Positions 1 through 12,030 of a DNA stretch of 64,000 nucleotides are shown piece after piece. The position numbers and the translations under genes are program-made. Within the stretch, counting starts at the first letter, position 1; each line of letters opens with the position of its first letter. Location of the stretch: NCBI GenBank assembly GCA_032622095.1, contig CP136066.1, forward strand, positions 185,600,716 to 185,664,715, read 5' to 3'. The notes under the pieces were generated by a model. It saw only the letters and a list, made by a program, of their open reading frames with translations, did not search any database and was not told where the DNA came from. The stretch comes from Siphonodentalium dalli. Its lineage: Eukaryota > Mollusca > Scaphopoda > Gadilida > Siphonodentaliidae.

Positions 1-197
1 TAATTCTAACTAATGCGCCAAAAATCAGGTTTATAAATTTATTAAAGAGCAACTCGTAAAACTTGTACGGTATAACATTCCAAACTGCGTATTTCTGCTA
101 TCGAACCATATGATAATAATGTTGAACCGGACATCGAAATCTGAACCGCATTTATGGATTGCAGCACGTGATGTTGAATAAACAGTTATAGAGGATA

Positions 198-419
198 TAC
201 AGTAATGCTCTAATTAATCGACTCCTTAACTACAGCAGAATTATGGGTAACTTTTCAGGATTTAGTCGGAAATATGGGTTGATGCCATTCATCGGAAAGC
301 TCTCGGTGAGAGCTTTCAGATGAATGGCAACAAGCCATATTTCGGACTACATCCTGAAAAGTTACCCATAATTCTGCTGTAGTTAAGGAGTCGATTAATT
401 AGCTCTAGAATTACTGTAA
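198..419. repeat. Long hairpin (near-perfect inverted repeat, ~100-bp arms)
   Basis: The left arm from about 198 is repeated in reverse complement up to about 418, with a loop near 305. Arms include TCGACTCCTTAACTACAGCA and its complement. No coding potential is visible. It looks like a foldback MITE or a recent palindromic insertion. No target-site duplication is clear. Confidence 0.9.
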
Positions 420-1504
420 CATGGTTTATAATATACAAATGTATACTGTATGGGAAACATCAGAGGTTTACAAAGTAATAAAAACAGTTGATTTGTTCTT
501 TATTCATGTGGTTATATACACATATTCTAAAAATAAATGTCCTTTACAACGTGGATCAATGAAATGCGGTTGTTGCATTTAAAATGCATTGAGGGTGCAT
601 TGTGTCACGCCACTTTGTAAATGCCTTAACGACAGCATTTAAATTAAATGCACTGCATTGGGAATAATCGCAGTCGCATTGAAATTACCGATCATTGCGC
701 CGAAAAAGTATACTAGTATGAATACCCAAATAACGATACGATAGTGTATTTGCAATTTTAGTTTTAATTTTGTTTAATTTAAATTCACATCTGAATAATT
801 CTGTGTTATTTGCCCACTCCTGGTGTACATGTTCGGAATCGGACATTCATGATGTATTTTCTATTCAAAATGGAATAAACATAAATAAACACTGTTGACA
901 TTAATTGTTTTATAATCAGAATCTGAGAATCATGATTCTCATTTTGATTCTAGTAAAAAGTCTTGATTCCCTGTAGAAAGTGAAACACTAACATTTTGAT
1001 TATTGCAAAAAATCTGATGGATTTTAAGGCCTGCATCAAGACATTTGTTTGTGAATAAATCAAGGTAAATGTGTTAAAATATGAACGCATTTACAAATGC
1101 GTTGCTCCAAAATCGCAAAGTAGATTCGAACATGTGGTCGCTTTTCTAAGAAATTTGTGAGTGCTCTGTACATGTACATACATGTAAGTTACTTGACCAA
1201 CTACATGAGGAGTCGAGGGACACAATCAATGAGGACGTTTGTACTAAAAAAAAAAATTTACGCAAGGAACGAACACAAGGCCAATTTCTTAATTTATATT
1301 ATGAGCCAACAAGACAGATCGTAAATCGCTGTTATATGACAATATATGTGGCCATCATAATGGTCGACAGGCATGACGCCAACAAAAACCAATCTGTCAG
1401 GCCAATATAAAGAAGTCGTGACTTATTGCTGGTGGAACCTATTAAAGGCATCGTTCCATTTCGTTAATAACAACTTACATGTAACATTCACCTACACCTC
1501 TTTA
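420..1504. other. Non-genic AT-rich interval
   Basis: No ORF with coding character and no splice-consistent exon was seen. The stretch holds short runs built on TGCATT/AAATGC around 560-680 and low-complexity A/T tracts. I see nothing else to annotate. Confidence 0.5.
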
Positions 1505-2885
1505 CTCTTGGGCTCCAAATAAACATGCATGCACCAGCTGCATGCACGTTTATTATTTTTCTTGGGAAATCACCCCCCCCCCCCTGCACAGTGCTTATTT
1601 GGGTCTGCAAGTTTATTAATATTTTGAAGCTATGAAAATTTAAATCAGCACAAATTCAAGATTTCTATATGATTCGGATGTAAAAATGATGGGCTTTACT
1701 TTTGCATGTACTCTTGAGTGCCTATAAAAGTACAGGGTGGAATAATAGTACAGGTTGGAAAATGTTGCATAACTGAATAATAGATTAGTACAGCAGTGAG
1801 TACAGGGCGGAATAAACGTACAGACTGGAAATATTAGTACCATACATCCCAACAAAACACACCATCTGACTGGTTTACTGATGCCATGTGACAGAAATAG
1901 TTTCGATGGATAGCCAGGTCTGTGAATCTACATGTACAGTGTGCTGATCACTGTCAACAATCAGAGTTCATTTATCTATATTGACATACACCTGATATCT
2001 CTTCCGATTTCCCCATAGCGTTACGGTAGACACACCCCTTATTCAATGCGTTCATAAACATATGAACGTAACGTGACGTCACTTCCAGTGTCGTTCATAG
2101 GTTTATGTACACATTGGTCCCGGAAATCACCGGGGATTGTCGGAAATTACCGACTGCTTGAGTATTTAGTACTAGTAGGTCCGGATTTGGCAAGAAATAT
2201 TTTTCGGTCTTCAATCAGTGTTTGGTTTTCCAAAAAACAAGGATTCGAACTGTCTGAACTGAACTCCATGCGTTCGTTTAAATAGATGAATAAATAGTGG
2301 GAAAGACATACAATCCTAGTTCATAATGAATTTAAGTATATAAATATAAATAATAAACGGCGGATTCAACGTGGTCATGGGTTTTGACCGCGTTAAAAAA
2401 ATCAGCAAACTCCGCATGAACCCCTTTGGGGTTCATGCAGTTTGCTGATTTTTTCTCGCGGTCAAAACCCCATGACCGCATTGAAACCGCCGTTCATTTC
2501 TTATATGAATAACACAATTTAAGATTGGTGAATTATTTCTTTTGGTTAATTTAATAAATGTACAGGACCAAATAACGATCGTACAGGTGGGAATTTTACC
2601 TCGATTTTAATAATCGTACATTAGGCACTCAAGAGTACATATTCAAGTATGTGGCAAACCAAAATAACACCACATGATACATACATGTACCTGTACTACA
2701 CATGTTGACTCGTATACTTGAACCGGCTATAAAAATTATTTGGTTAACCACAGTTGATGTTTTGCTCAGAGTTACCCCTGCACTATAATTTGGGTCTGTA
2801 CTTTTATTAACTTTCAATGGAATTTCACCCCCTGCACTATTATTTTGGCCTGCACTTTTATTTGGAGCCTGAGAGTAAGTTGCAT
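1505..2885. repeat. Degenerate GTACAGG-motif repeat with inverted ends
   Basis: The motif CTCTTGAGTGCCTATAAAAG near 1710 recurs inverted as GGCACTCAAGAGTAC near 2623. GGCTCCAAATAA near 1510 recurs inverted as TTATTTGGAGCC near 2860. Between these ends, short units of the form GTACAGG-TGGAATAATA repeat at 1730-1850 and around 2565-2620. This suggests an old inverted-repeat element of about 1.4 kb, later entered by the 2356-2494 hairpin. Boundaries are approximate. Confidence 0.4.
2356..2494. repeat. Palindromic hairpin (~65-bp arms)
   Basis: AACGGCGG at 2356 pairs with CCGCCGTT ending at 2494. The arms continue through GGTCATGGGTTTTGACCGCG and AATCAGCAAACT to a centre at CCCCTTTGGGG near 2425. 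Only a few mismatches were seen. It is compact and GC-richer than its surroundings, and non-coding. Confidence 0.93.
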
Positions 2886-3084
2886 TGACATTTATTTTCA
2901 CGAATTACCATGCTAAGGAACATTGCAACTGGTTTGAAGTAACATGATCGCGTTGCGTCAACACTGGAACTGCATTGATGGTAATTTTCAACATGGTCTC
3001 ACTGAGGTTCTATCAAATATAAATACTAGTATGGTTGAGGGAGACAATTATTTGAGAATATGTGAACCTGTGTTAACATGAGCC

Positions 3085-3472
3085 TAAGGCGACACCAATT
3101 TTTAAGTCTGGTTTACGAACACCTCCTACAACTTTTTTTCCATTTAATGAAAAAAATTTAACTTTTTTTGTCCCAAAATATTTTACACGCATACTGATTT
3201 TCATGTGCTGTCGCATCCGGTTCTGCTTATGATCATTTACAGATCCATATTTTCATGTATTTCATGACAAGATATGTCTTGTTTGGTTTGAACAGAATTT
3301 CATTCAAAAACATTTTTTCACAATTTTTGTAAAATTTATGTAAAATTCCACGATTTACTTGATATAAATTGGGGGGGGGGACAATCTTTTTTATTTTTAT
3401 TTTTTCCCCTCCTGCATCTACTTTTTTCTCCCCACATTATCGTAAACCAGACTTAAAAATTGGTGTCGCTTA
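3085..3472. mobile_element. MITE with ~35-bp TIRs
   Basis: TAAGGCGACACCAATTTTTA at the left end is matched by the reverse complement ending TGGTGTCGCTTA at 3472. The TIRs run on through AAGTCTGGTTTACG. The 388-bp element has an AT-rich, homopolymer-laden interior with no ORF, so it is non-autonomous. The superfamily cannot be assigned from the ends alone. Confidence 0.85.
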
Positions 3473-5035
3473 AATATCATCTGATGGAGTCAAAATCATT
3501 GAACCGTCACTTATGCATGCACATGTACATGTAGTCTTGATGTTGAGTCTGGCTTTCATCATTTTCATTAGTTTTACTGTTTCCACCAAAGGTTGAGGTG
3601 CCATGGAACAACTGTATGGCATCGTATACAGTACTGTTATCTTCCGAGTAAATATGGAGTCTCTAATTCTTTTATCAGTCACGCATCTACTCATCAAATG
3701 GTATAATCCTTAAATATTTGTAGTCCAGCCTGTCCAGGTGATCTCGACTGCACAGTACATGTATAAACATTCATCTGCAGTGTGTTTTAATTTTCTTTGC
3801 CGTGTAACAACTGTTGTCCCAAGTTTCAATGCCTTGTCCTCCTGGTATGTAGGGATTACCAATTTACAATTGCCGTGTTTTAATTTGCAATTTTGATGAT
3901 GACGCTCACTTGTTGATAATTTTCTTTGTCGTGTACATGTACATGTGTAACAACTGTTGTACCAAGTTTCTACGCAGCGTCCTCCTGGTAATTAGGGATT
4001 ACCGTAGTTCAGTCATGAACGTAGTGCGTATCCTTCTACTGGACAAGAAGCAGCAATCTGTGAAAGCGGTCATGTTGACCTAGGATTATCGGTGCCTTTA
4101 ATAGTGTCAGATGCATCATTGCCAGTTAATGTACATTAGAGTGGAACTTAATTAACAATGTCACATTGACACAGTACTCAGTTAAGACCAGTAAAACAGC
4201 AAAAGTAGTATTATTGTACAGCAGGCTTATCACTATCAGTACTTACTACATGTACAGACCCCTTACTATCGTGGATCAAACTTCTCAATTCTTCGTCTTC
4301 TGGACAGGTTCGTGAGCAGGCCACTGGCACTGCAGCATGCTTGTACGGTACCACAAATTCAATTTTGCGTATTGTCCTAGCGAGACAATATTCTGGTTAT
4401 GGGCAGATGGCCAGGTAGCTGAGGTACTGTTCAATACTATAGTTGATCCGTTTCGTTATCATAGCTTAATTCTTACTGTTCCGGGAATTGAAATATTTTT
4501 TGTCACCTGAAATTCAGTCTTTTTCGAAATTTGCGCACATCCATGCGGAAAAATAGGCGAATCTTATATATAAGTCCACAGTTTATCCGTTTGTAGCCAA
4601 TACACCATTTCCTTCTGTCAATCCGCGTTGATTCGCGACAAAATTAACTCAAAACACCACAAGGAATTCTCCGCGCTAAAATGAAGAACGGTAACTAAAA
4701 GTTAAGATTGTAATTTGGCTGCAGAAACGAAACGAAACGAAACGAATTTTTAAACACAATAATTGTATTCACTTATATTTTCCTGTTGGTATATGGTCTA
4801 CTATAGTATACGCAATCATTTATTTGAAATAATAAGTATCACTTAGAGAATAATTCTTACTGATCATTAGAAATATCTTTATTTTGTATCCCTTTAATAT
4901 TAAATAATGGCCCTGAAAATTGTCTGTTTGTCAGTTTAATGTTCACTAATTATAGCTAGGCTGTTAGATAAAGTATGATATTGCTTCATTTGTCCGGGGT
5001 AGTGTATTGTCATACTGTCATAATAAACTTCAAGT
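3473..5035. other. Non-genic interval with a short diverged duplication
   Basis: Two related segments (about 3785-3875 and 3918-4010) share AATTTTCTTTG, the AACTGTTGT-CCAAGTTTC block and GTCCTCCTGGTA...AGGGATTACC, so this is a diverged local duplication. A short GAAAC run is at about 4722-4745. No gene is seen. Confidence 0.5.
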
Positions 5036-7372
5036 AATAAGGTAACTACTCGTCAATGCTGCTTGAATACATAAATGATTAATAAGGTAACAACTACCCG
5101 TCAATGATCGACGTCTTAATATAGAAAGGTTTAATAAGGTAACTAACTACACGGCAATGATACTTAGTATAGAAAGGTTAATAATTTAACTTGTCAATGA
5201 TGCTTTAATATAGAAAGGTTAATGAGGTAACTACCCGTCAATAATGCTTTAGTATAGAAATGGTTACTAAGGTAACTAACTACATGTCAATGATGCTTTA
5301 ATAAAGAAAGGGTTAATAAGATAAAGTTCTACACGTCAATGATGCTTTAATATAGAAAGGGCTAATAGGGTAACTACACGTCAATGATGTTTTAATATAG
5401 AAAGGGTTAATATGGTAATTACACGCCAATGGTGCTTTAATATAGAAAGGGTTAATATGGTAACTACCGTTCATGATGCTTTAATATAGAACTGGCTAAT
5501 ATGATAATTACATGTCAATGATGCTTTATTGTAGAAAGGGTTAATAATGTAACTAATCACCAATGATACTCATTATAAAAAGGGTTAATACGGTAACTAC
5601 CTGTCAATTGTTGCTTCAATGTAGAAAGGGTTAATAAGGTAATTACACACCAATGGTGCTTTAATATAGAAAGGGTTAATATGGTAACTATCAGTCAATG
5701 ATGCTTTAATATAGAAAGTGTTATAATATGGTAACTGCACGTCAATGATTCTTTGATACAAAAATGGTTAATAAGGTAATTACCCGTCAATGGCGCTTTA
5801 ATATAGAAATGGTTTATAATGTAACTACTCACCAATGATACTTAGTATAGAAAGGCTTGTTTAATGTAACTACCTGTCAATTAATGCTTTAATATAGAAA
5901 GGGTTAATAAGATAACTACACGCCAATGATACTTTAGTATAGAAAGGGTTAGTAAGGTAACTACACGACAATGATACTTTAGTATATAGAGGGTTAATTA
6001 GGCAACTACCCGTCAACGATGCTTTAATATAGAAAGGGTTAACATGTTAACTACACGTCAATGATATTTTAATAAAGAAAGGGCTAATAAGGTAACTACA
6101 TGTCAATGCTGCTTTAATACAGAAATGGTTAATAAGGTAACTTCACGTCAATGATGCTTTAATATAGAAGGGGTTAATAATGTAACTACTCACCAATGAT
6201 ACTTAGTATAGAACGGGTTAATAAGATAACTACCCGGCAATAATGATGCTTTAATATAGAAAGGGTTATAATAAGGTAACTACACGTCAATGATGCTTTA
6301 ATACATAAATGGTTAATAAGGTAACTACCCGCCAATGGCGCTTTAATATAGAAAGGGTTAATAATGCAACTACTCACCAATGATACTTAGTATAGAAAGG
6401 GTTAATAAGGTAACTACCTGTCAATTAATGCTTTAATATAGAAAGGGTTAATAAGGTAACTACACGACAATGGTACTTTAGTATATACAGGGCTAACAAG
6501 GCATGCAACTACCCGTCAATGGTGCTTTAATATGGAAAGAGTTAACATGGTAACTACACGTCAATGATATTTTAATATAGAAAGGGTTAATAAGGTAACT
6601 ACACATCAATGATGCTTTAATACAGAAAGGGTTAATAAGGTAACTTCACGTCAATGATGCTTTAATATAGAAAGGGTTAATATGGTAACTACTCACCAAT
6701 GATACTTTGTATAGAACGGGTTAATAATGTAACTACCCGGCAATAATGCTTTAATATAGAATTGGTTAATATGGTAACTACACGTCAATGATGCTTTAAT
6801 ATAGAAATGGTTATAATAAGGTAACTACACGTCAATGATGCTTTAATACAAAAAAATGGTTAATAAGGTAACTACCAGTCAATGGCGCTTTAGTATAGAA
6901 AGGGTTAATAATGCAACTACTCACCAATAATATTTAGTATAGAAAGGGTTAATAAGGGAACTACTTGTCAATTAATGCTTTAATATAGAAAGGGTTAATA
7001 AGGTAACTATATAAGACAATGATACTTTGGTATATACAGAGTTAATAAGGCAACTAGCCGTCAATGATGCTATAATATAGAAATGGTTAACATTGTAACT
7101 ACACATCAATGATATTTTAATATAGAAAGGGTTAATAAGGTAACTACACGTCAATGATGCTTTAATAAAGAAAGGGTTAATAAGGTAACTTCACATCAAT
7201 GGTGCTTTACTATAGAAAGGGTTAATAATGTAACTACTCACCAATTTTACTTAGTCTAGAAAGGGTTAATAAGGTAACTACCTGTCAATTAATTATTTAA
7301 TATAGAATGGTTAATAAGGTAACTACACGCCAATGGTGCTGTAATATAGAAAGGGTTAATAAGGTGACTTCA
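5036..7372. repeat. ~46-bp minisatellite, about 50 units
   Basis: A continuous array whose unit reads roughly GGTTAATAAGGTAACTACAC followed by GTCAATGATGCTTTAATATA and GAAAG. Units vary by substitutions (GATGCT/GGTGCT/GATACTT, CGTC/CACC/TGTC) and one- to three-base indels. Higher-order periodicity is suggested by alternating ACACGTC, ACTCACC and CCTGTCAATTAATG variants. The Leu/Ile/Tyr-rich minus-strand ORFs at 6186-6380 and 6972-7154 are frame readings of this array, not genes. Confidence 0.97.
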
Positions 7373-7395
7373 ATGCAGATTATACAGTTTAACAA

Positions 7396-7685
7396 AATAC
7401 CACAGGTATATATATCCGGGTGAACACTGTAGTAAATACATGGGCGAAACCCTGGTGTAAATACCCGGGTGTGACAGCGTCTTTCTAAATTATATCCGTA
7501 AAAACCCGGGTAAACTGGGGTTTATACCTAACATATATAGAAAACACCAGGGTAAATCTATATAAATCCCTGATTTACCTGGGTGTAACCTGGGTGTGAC
7601 CTGTGTGGAACCAGGGTAAAACCTATATGTACCGGGGTATACCTAGGTAAACACCAAGATTTACCCAGGTACATTTTTATATGGG
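7396..7685. repeat. Degenerate CCCGGGTAAA/ACCTGGGTGT short-unit array
   Basis: About 290 bp made of short units around CCCGGGTAA, CCAGGGTAAA, CCTGGGTGT and TACCTAGGTA, in both orientations. It directly follows the 46-bp minisatellite. The palindromic core CCCGGG/CCTAGG means many units can fold on neighbours. No coding potential. Confidence 0.75.
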
Positions 7686-8242
7686 AGTCGTAGATTATAT
7701 TTATTACATGATCCAAAACCTCGACAAAACATACTTAAATGAACAAATTTGACGCGAAACTAACATCGGCTTCTATAAGGCATGCGATGACGTTTCACGT
7801 AACTATGCGTTGTTTCGCGCTAAAGAAATAGTCCCAGAAACATAAAGACTCTTTGGCGTATTTAATGGCGTATGTTTAATGACATAACTTTTTCAACCTC
7901 TTCATTCATTATAGTTTGTTGGAAAAATATTGGAAGCCATAGTATTTTTGAGAAGTATCGTACGGAATGTAAACAGACGACAACCGGAAGTCAAAGGTCA
8001 CATGGCACTATTTCCTGTTATTAAACGAACGTTTAATATTACAATTTTTAGAATGGGTTTATTGAATGGAATAAGGCTAGGATCGTGTAATAAATTAAAG
8101 TAGTATAACAATGATACTCTTAATGGTGATCTCTCCGATTTGATACCAAAGTAGTCAAAATTTCCAAGGTAAATTTTCAGCTCAGCAGGCAAACGAAAAT
8201 AAAACAATACTTGCAATCACTATCACATATTATGATCATGTG
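7686..8242. other. Non-genic interval
   Basis: Unique-looking AT-rich sequence between the minisatellite complex and the next transposon. No plausible exon or RNA gene was recognised. Confidence 0.4.
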
Positions 8243-9379
8243 ATCACGGTGGCGAATCACGTGGTTTCGAATTGATGAGTACCAGAGTACCTCGCATTCA
8301 AACTGGCCGAGGCGATCGCAAACACGACGACAAACGAGGAAAGGGGTAATAAACTAGGATAATTATATATTACATAGTATTTTGGCAGCTATGAGCATAT
8401 TGTAATACCCTCTGGGTATTTCATTCCATAAATTTCCTCATATTTTTTATAACTTAACTCACACTGGAAAAATTAGCAGTCCTTTATAAAAAGGCAAAAA
8501 CGTATTCATTTCAAATCAGCACAATTCATTCCCATATACCACATTCTGCATAGATCATGTTTCACTCATATTAAAGCATAATTTTCATTCAGACCATGTG
8601 ATTGCTTGTCACCCATATTTCGTATCAGCGAATTTTTCCTCATCTATTTTCATCATCGCGATCAAATTACAAACATCAAACTCATTGTACTTCGTTTAAA
8701 CCATTTACCTTCAATTCACGCTGCCACATCGTCATAACCACGCTCATTCATTTCATCTCATGATTCGTAAATTGAATGTTTATTCCGGATTTTCATCAGA
8801 ATATTGTGATACACACATTTTACATTTTCGCTCATCGTCATGTTTATATCACGTGATACAAATCATTATAGCACGTTCTGTGGAACTAACTTCTACGGAA
8901 AGCCATTCAATCTACTCTTATATATAACTCAAATTAACCTTAAACTCATTGGGAGTTATTCAGTTACATTGCTTATTATTTCTAGTCATACTATTTCGTG
9001 CAATTGAGGCATTTTTCTGCTATTTATTCACTCTCAAGGCGAAGCATCAAGACTCTTCTAGTAATATATATTCATACGCTCTATCGCCTGCGAAAGTTGG
9101 AATAGCGGGAAAATTCTTAGATTTCACACAATAGTATATTATACGCTTACCCACCCACTTTAGATATTATTCAACATAAATTCATATTAATAATTGTTTA
9201 TTATAAGGCTGTGTGGCGTAGCAGAAAGATCTATATTTCTTTGCTTCAAATTCGTGAATTGGTTAACTTTCTGCGACGTCATTGGCTTTCGGGAATTTTG
9301 GCGTTCCATTAATTGGCTCACAGGAATTTCTGACGTCCTTAACGTTTGGTCCTCAGGAATTCTGTCAGACCATTTATTG

Positions 9380-10030
9380 GCTCTCAGGAATTCTCTCAGT
9401 ATATAAGTCGCGTTGTTCCTAACGTCAGTGTCACTCGTAATTCAACCTCTACGCTTAACGTTTCATAATTATACTTCATCTCGCCTCCTAACAGTTAGTA
9501 CTTAGAACGTTCTAAGTCCGAACCAACATCAATATTTCCACTTAGGGAATTTCTGCATTGATCACCCCATAACTACATTTATATTCGGAATTTTCTAAGT
9601 CCGAACCAACATCAATATTTCCACTTAGGAAATTTCTGCATCGTCCAACTACGGCATTTATATCCGGAATTTTCTAAGTCCAACCACAAGGGTTGACATC
9701 CCGTGTAAATATACATTCCACATGGCTCTTCATTGTTCGTTGGTCAGCTTTATATACAGTCATAGTATATAAAGTCCGCATCATACTCTTTCATTGACTG
9801 TACTGATTATCCGTGAATCCAGGTCATTGCCTATCGGGAACAACACGTCTATACTGCAAATAGTGTTAATATTATATAGTTATAGTATTTATTAGACTAC
9901 TGCTGTGATATCATCAACTCACCACATATAAAGAATGATACAAATGTACATATTGTAAAGAATAAATTTCATCAAGTTCAACTCAATTCTCAGTTGTCCA
10001 CCCAACCCCGGGACTCACTCGGTAAAATCG
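9380..10030 (+). promoter_or_regulatory. Possible solo-LTR-like or promoter module inside the 8.2-10.5 kb element
   Basis: TATATAAG near 9400 is followed by a transcript-start-like GTCGCGTTGTTCCTAACGTC, three tandem ~80-bp units, and AATAAA at 9961 with a GT-rich stretch after it. This order (TATA box, body, poly(A) signal) would fit an LTR. No terminal TG..CA with target duplication and no partner LTR were found, so this is only a suggestion. Confidence 0.25.
9508..9690. repeat. Three tandem ~80-bp units
   Basis: TTCTAAGTCCGAACCAACAT occurs at about 9509 and 9592, and a shortened TTTCTAAGTCCAACCAC follows at about 9671. Between them lie conserved ATTTCCACTTAGG and AATTTCTGCAT blocks. The period is about 80 bp. 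Non-coding. Confidence 0.8.
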
Positions 10031-10582
10031 AGCGAGGCCTTTGGTAATACCCAAGTTGAGCTATACACATCCTGACGAACGTCACCCTACCCGAGGTGTA
10101 CTACAATATGTTATACTATTTTTCAAACAAGCTGATACCTCATTTGTGTCCAAACTCACAGTTGTTTTCTCTAACATTCCGACCAAAATTGTCAGTCGAA
10201 GGATACTCCTAGATGTATGGACTGGTATTTTCACGAACCTCCGCCTGGAAACTTTCGTCAGAATGGTATAGAAAACTAATGAGTATTTCCGAACAAATTA
10301 GGTATCAACTTGTCTTTAAAATAAACAAGCATATGCTCGTAACAGTCAAAATGCTATGTTTTGTGTCAGTTCCTCATATATTATGTGTTTGTGCGTTTGT
10401 ATACATTTTTAATGCGTGGTGCTAACCTACCTCGAAACCACGTTATTTCCCACCGTGATATAGGTATCGCCAAATCCAGAAACTCATCCGTAAGTAATAC
10501 CTCGAATACTATTATCGTAATTAACAGCGCTCTTTATTATCAGTCGCTTTGGGGCAGCGCAAGCATTAATATAAAGTTAGTA

Positions 10583-10737
10583 TACAATGTTGTGTACAGT
10601 ATATGGTTTTTCTTGTACGAGTCCAGGTTGAGGTGAAAAGTCATATTTGACGAGACACACAGTGTCGAGTATAATATGACATATCCCCACATCCTGGGCG
10701 AGAACAAGAAAAACACATACTGCACACAACATTGTAT
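10583..10737. repeat. Imperfect hairpin, 155 bp
   Basis: TACAATGTTGTGTACAGTAT at 10583 pairs with ATACTGCACACAACATTGTA ending at 10736. The arms continue through GGTTTTTCTTGT/ACAAGAAAAAC. The unpaired middle includes GACGAGACACACAGTGTCGA, itself partly self-complementary. The facing ORFs here are shadows of the palindrome. Confidence 0.85.
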
Positions 10738-10969
10738 GATGACATTTTTATTATCCATCTATATGTTTATATAATTTTGGGAATAAAACTTTTGTGGTTA
10801 TTTTTGGTATTTGTCTGCACTTGATTCTCTCTAAAAGCCTGTTAGTCCAGGATATATTGGTAGACCTCTGCACCCACCAGGACTCAACTTCACCCCACTA
10901 ATGTTCTTTCTTAATGTCTCCTCTAATTTATTTCGGTTGTTAACAAGAAAAAAAGTGGCCGCAGAGACT

Positions 10970-12030
10970 CCAGACAAGATGGCGTCCATCATGGCGGCCA
11001 TTTATTTGTATTTGCACAGTTCTCTTTGATCGCCGTTATAGTAAAGATGATATCACATGCGGTCTTGGTTTCCGTTCGATTCGTTATGGCAATATACCAC
11101 CCTTATAAATTAGCCAAAAATCCGACACAAAAATCCAATATGGCGACCACGATGGCCGCCGAAATGTGAAAATTTGCTATTTTTCGGACATTTCACCACC
11201 TTTCGTTTGTCTCTGTGGGAAAATATTGGCACATTGACACTATTTTATACATTTATCGTTTAGAAGAGTCATTGGCGAACACACGGGGACCATAATATTC
11301 ATTCCTTGCTGGATATTTTTGTCCGATATCACGTTATCCCAAATGCCGGTGTAATCCGGTCAAAGCCAAATCGACGCTAATAACGCGTCTGTTTCGAAGC
11401 AATGAATATAATTGCTAACATAACAAAACCCATGGGTATATATTTGCAGGAGATACTCGAGCTAGGATTCCTCTTATACCTGAGTTGAGGAATATTCACG
11501 CATATCCAAGATGGCGGCCAAAATGGCCACCAGAAATAGAAAAATCGCCGAAAATCGCTGATTTTAACACCAGTGAGAGTTATTGTCACGACAGCTCCAC
11601 ACCTGCTTACTATTGTGAGCTGGGAACACTGCGGCGAAGAACTGACCTTATATCACATCCAAATAAAAGTCCCCCAAATCCAAAATGGCGCCCACAATGG
11701 CGGACAAATTTTGAAAAATCACCGAAATTCCCTCATTTTCACATCATTGGGCATTATTGTCGAGAAAACTCCACACATGCTGACAGTAGAGTTGGAATTA
11801 CTGAGGTGAAGTAATTACCTTGCATCTGATGAAGGACATTTTTTCCAAATCGAAGATGGCGGCCAAAATGGCGTCCGAAATTTGAAAACAAGATTACATT
11901 CCTTTACTTTCTTACTATGTGTGTTATTGTTAAGCGAATTCTACCCACAATTACATGTTCGTCAGGAACATTGATAAGAAGTATTCATTTGAGTTTGGCC
12001 AACTCTCACAGTCAAGATGGTGGCCAAACT
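10970..12030 (+). repeat. Series of paired ATGGCGGCC units (left arm and just outside it)
   Basis: Paired YY1-like motifs of the form AAGATGGCGGCCAAAATGGC recur near 10979, 11128, 11510, 11683, 11853 and 12016, most about 170 bp apart. Each is followed by a similar block (GAAATTTGAAAAATC...GTTATTGTCACGACA...CTCCACAC.TGCT). The pattern is a diverged tandem array with a ~170-bp unit. Its mirror image lies at 14915-15425. Confidence 0.8.

Larger units (their letters stand above)
8243..10459. mobile_element. 2.2 kb transposon-like element with ~27-bp TIRs
   Basis: ATCACGGTGG at the left end is followed by ATCACGTGGTTTCGA. The reverse complement of the right end (10432-10459) reads ATCACGGTGGGAAATAACGT then GGTTTCGA, so about 27 bp pair with few mismatches. 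The interior holds a GCGATCGC segment, a triple ~80-bp repeat (9508-9690), a TATATAAG at about 9400, AATAAA at 9961 and a smaller inverted-repeat block (10130-10305). No transposase-like ORF is present. A shortened relative, inverted, lies at 60060-60425, which confirms that the ends are mobile or repeated. Confidence 0.7.

Noticed and set aside
6186-7154. Small hydrophobic minus-strand ORFs with repeated LINxFYIKxSL units
   Set aside because: They translate the minisatellite. Unit length is not kept in a multiple of three across the array, so no selection on the frame is visible.
5036-7372. CRISPR-like array
   Set aside because: Repeats are directly adjacent with no unique spacers, and the sequence is eukaryotic. 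It is a minisatellite.
10041-10271. 76-aa ORF with a similar 63-aa ORF on the other strand at 60099-60290
   Set aside because: Similarity is explained by two copies of one non-coding transposon. Neither has a recognisable domain.
11485-11814. 109-aa Trp/Pro/Lys-rich ORF, with a mirror ORF at 15162-15446
   Set aside because: The two match because they lie in the arms of the giant inverted repeat. The WRPKWPP strings are readings of the ATGGCGGCC motif pairs.
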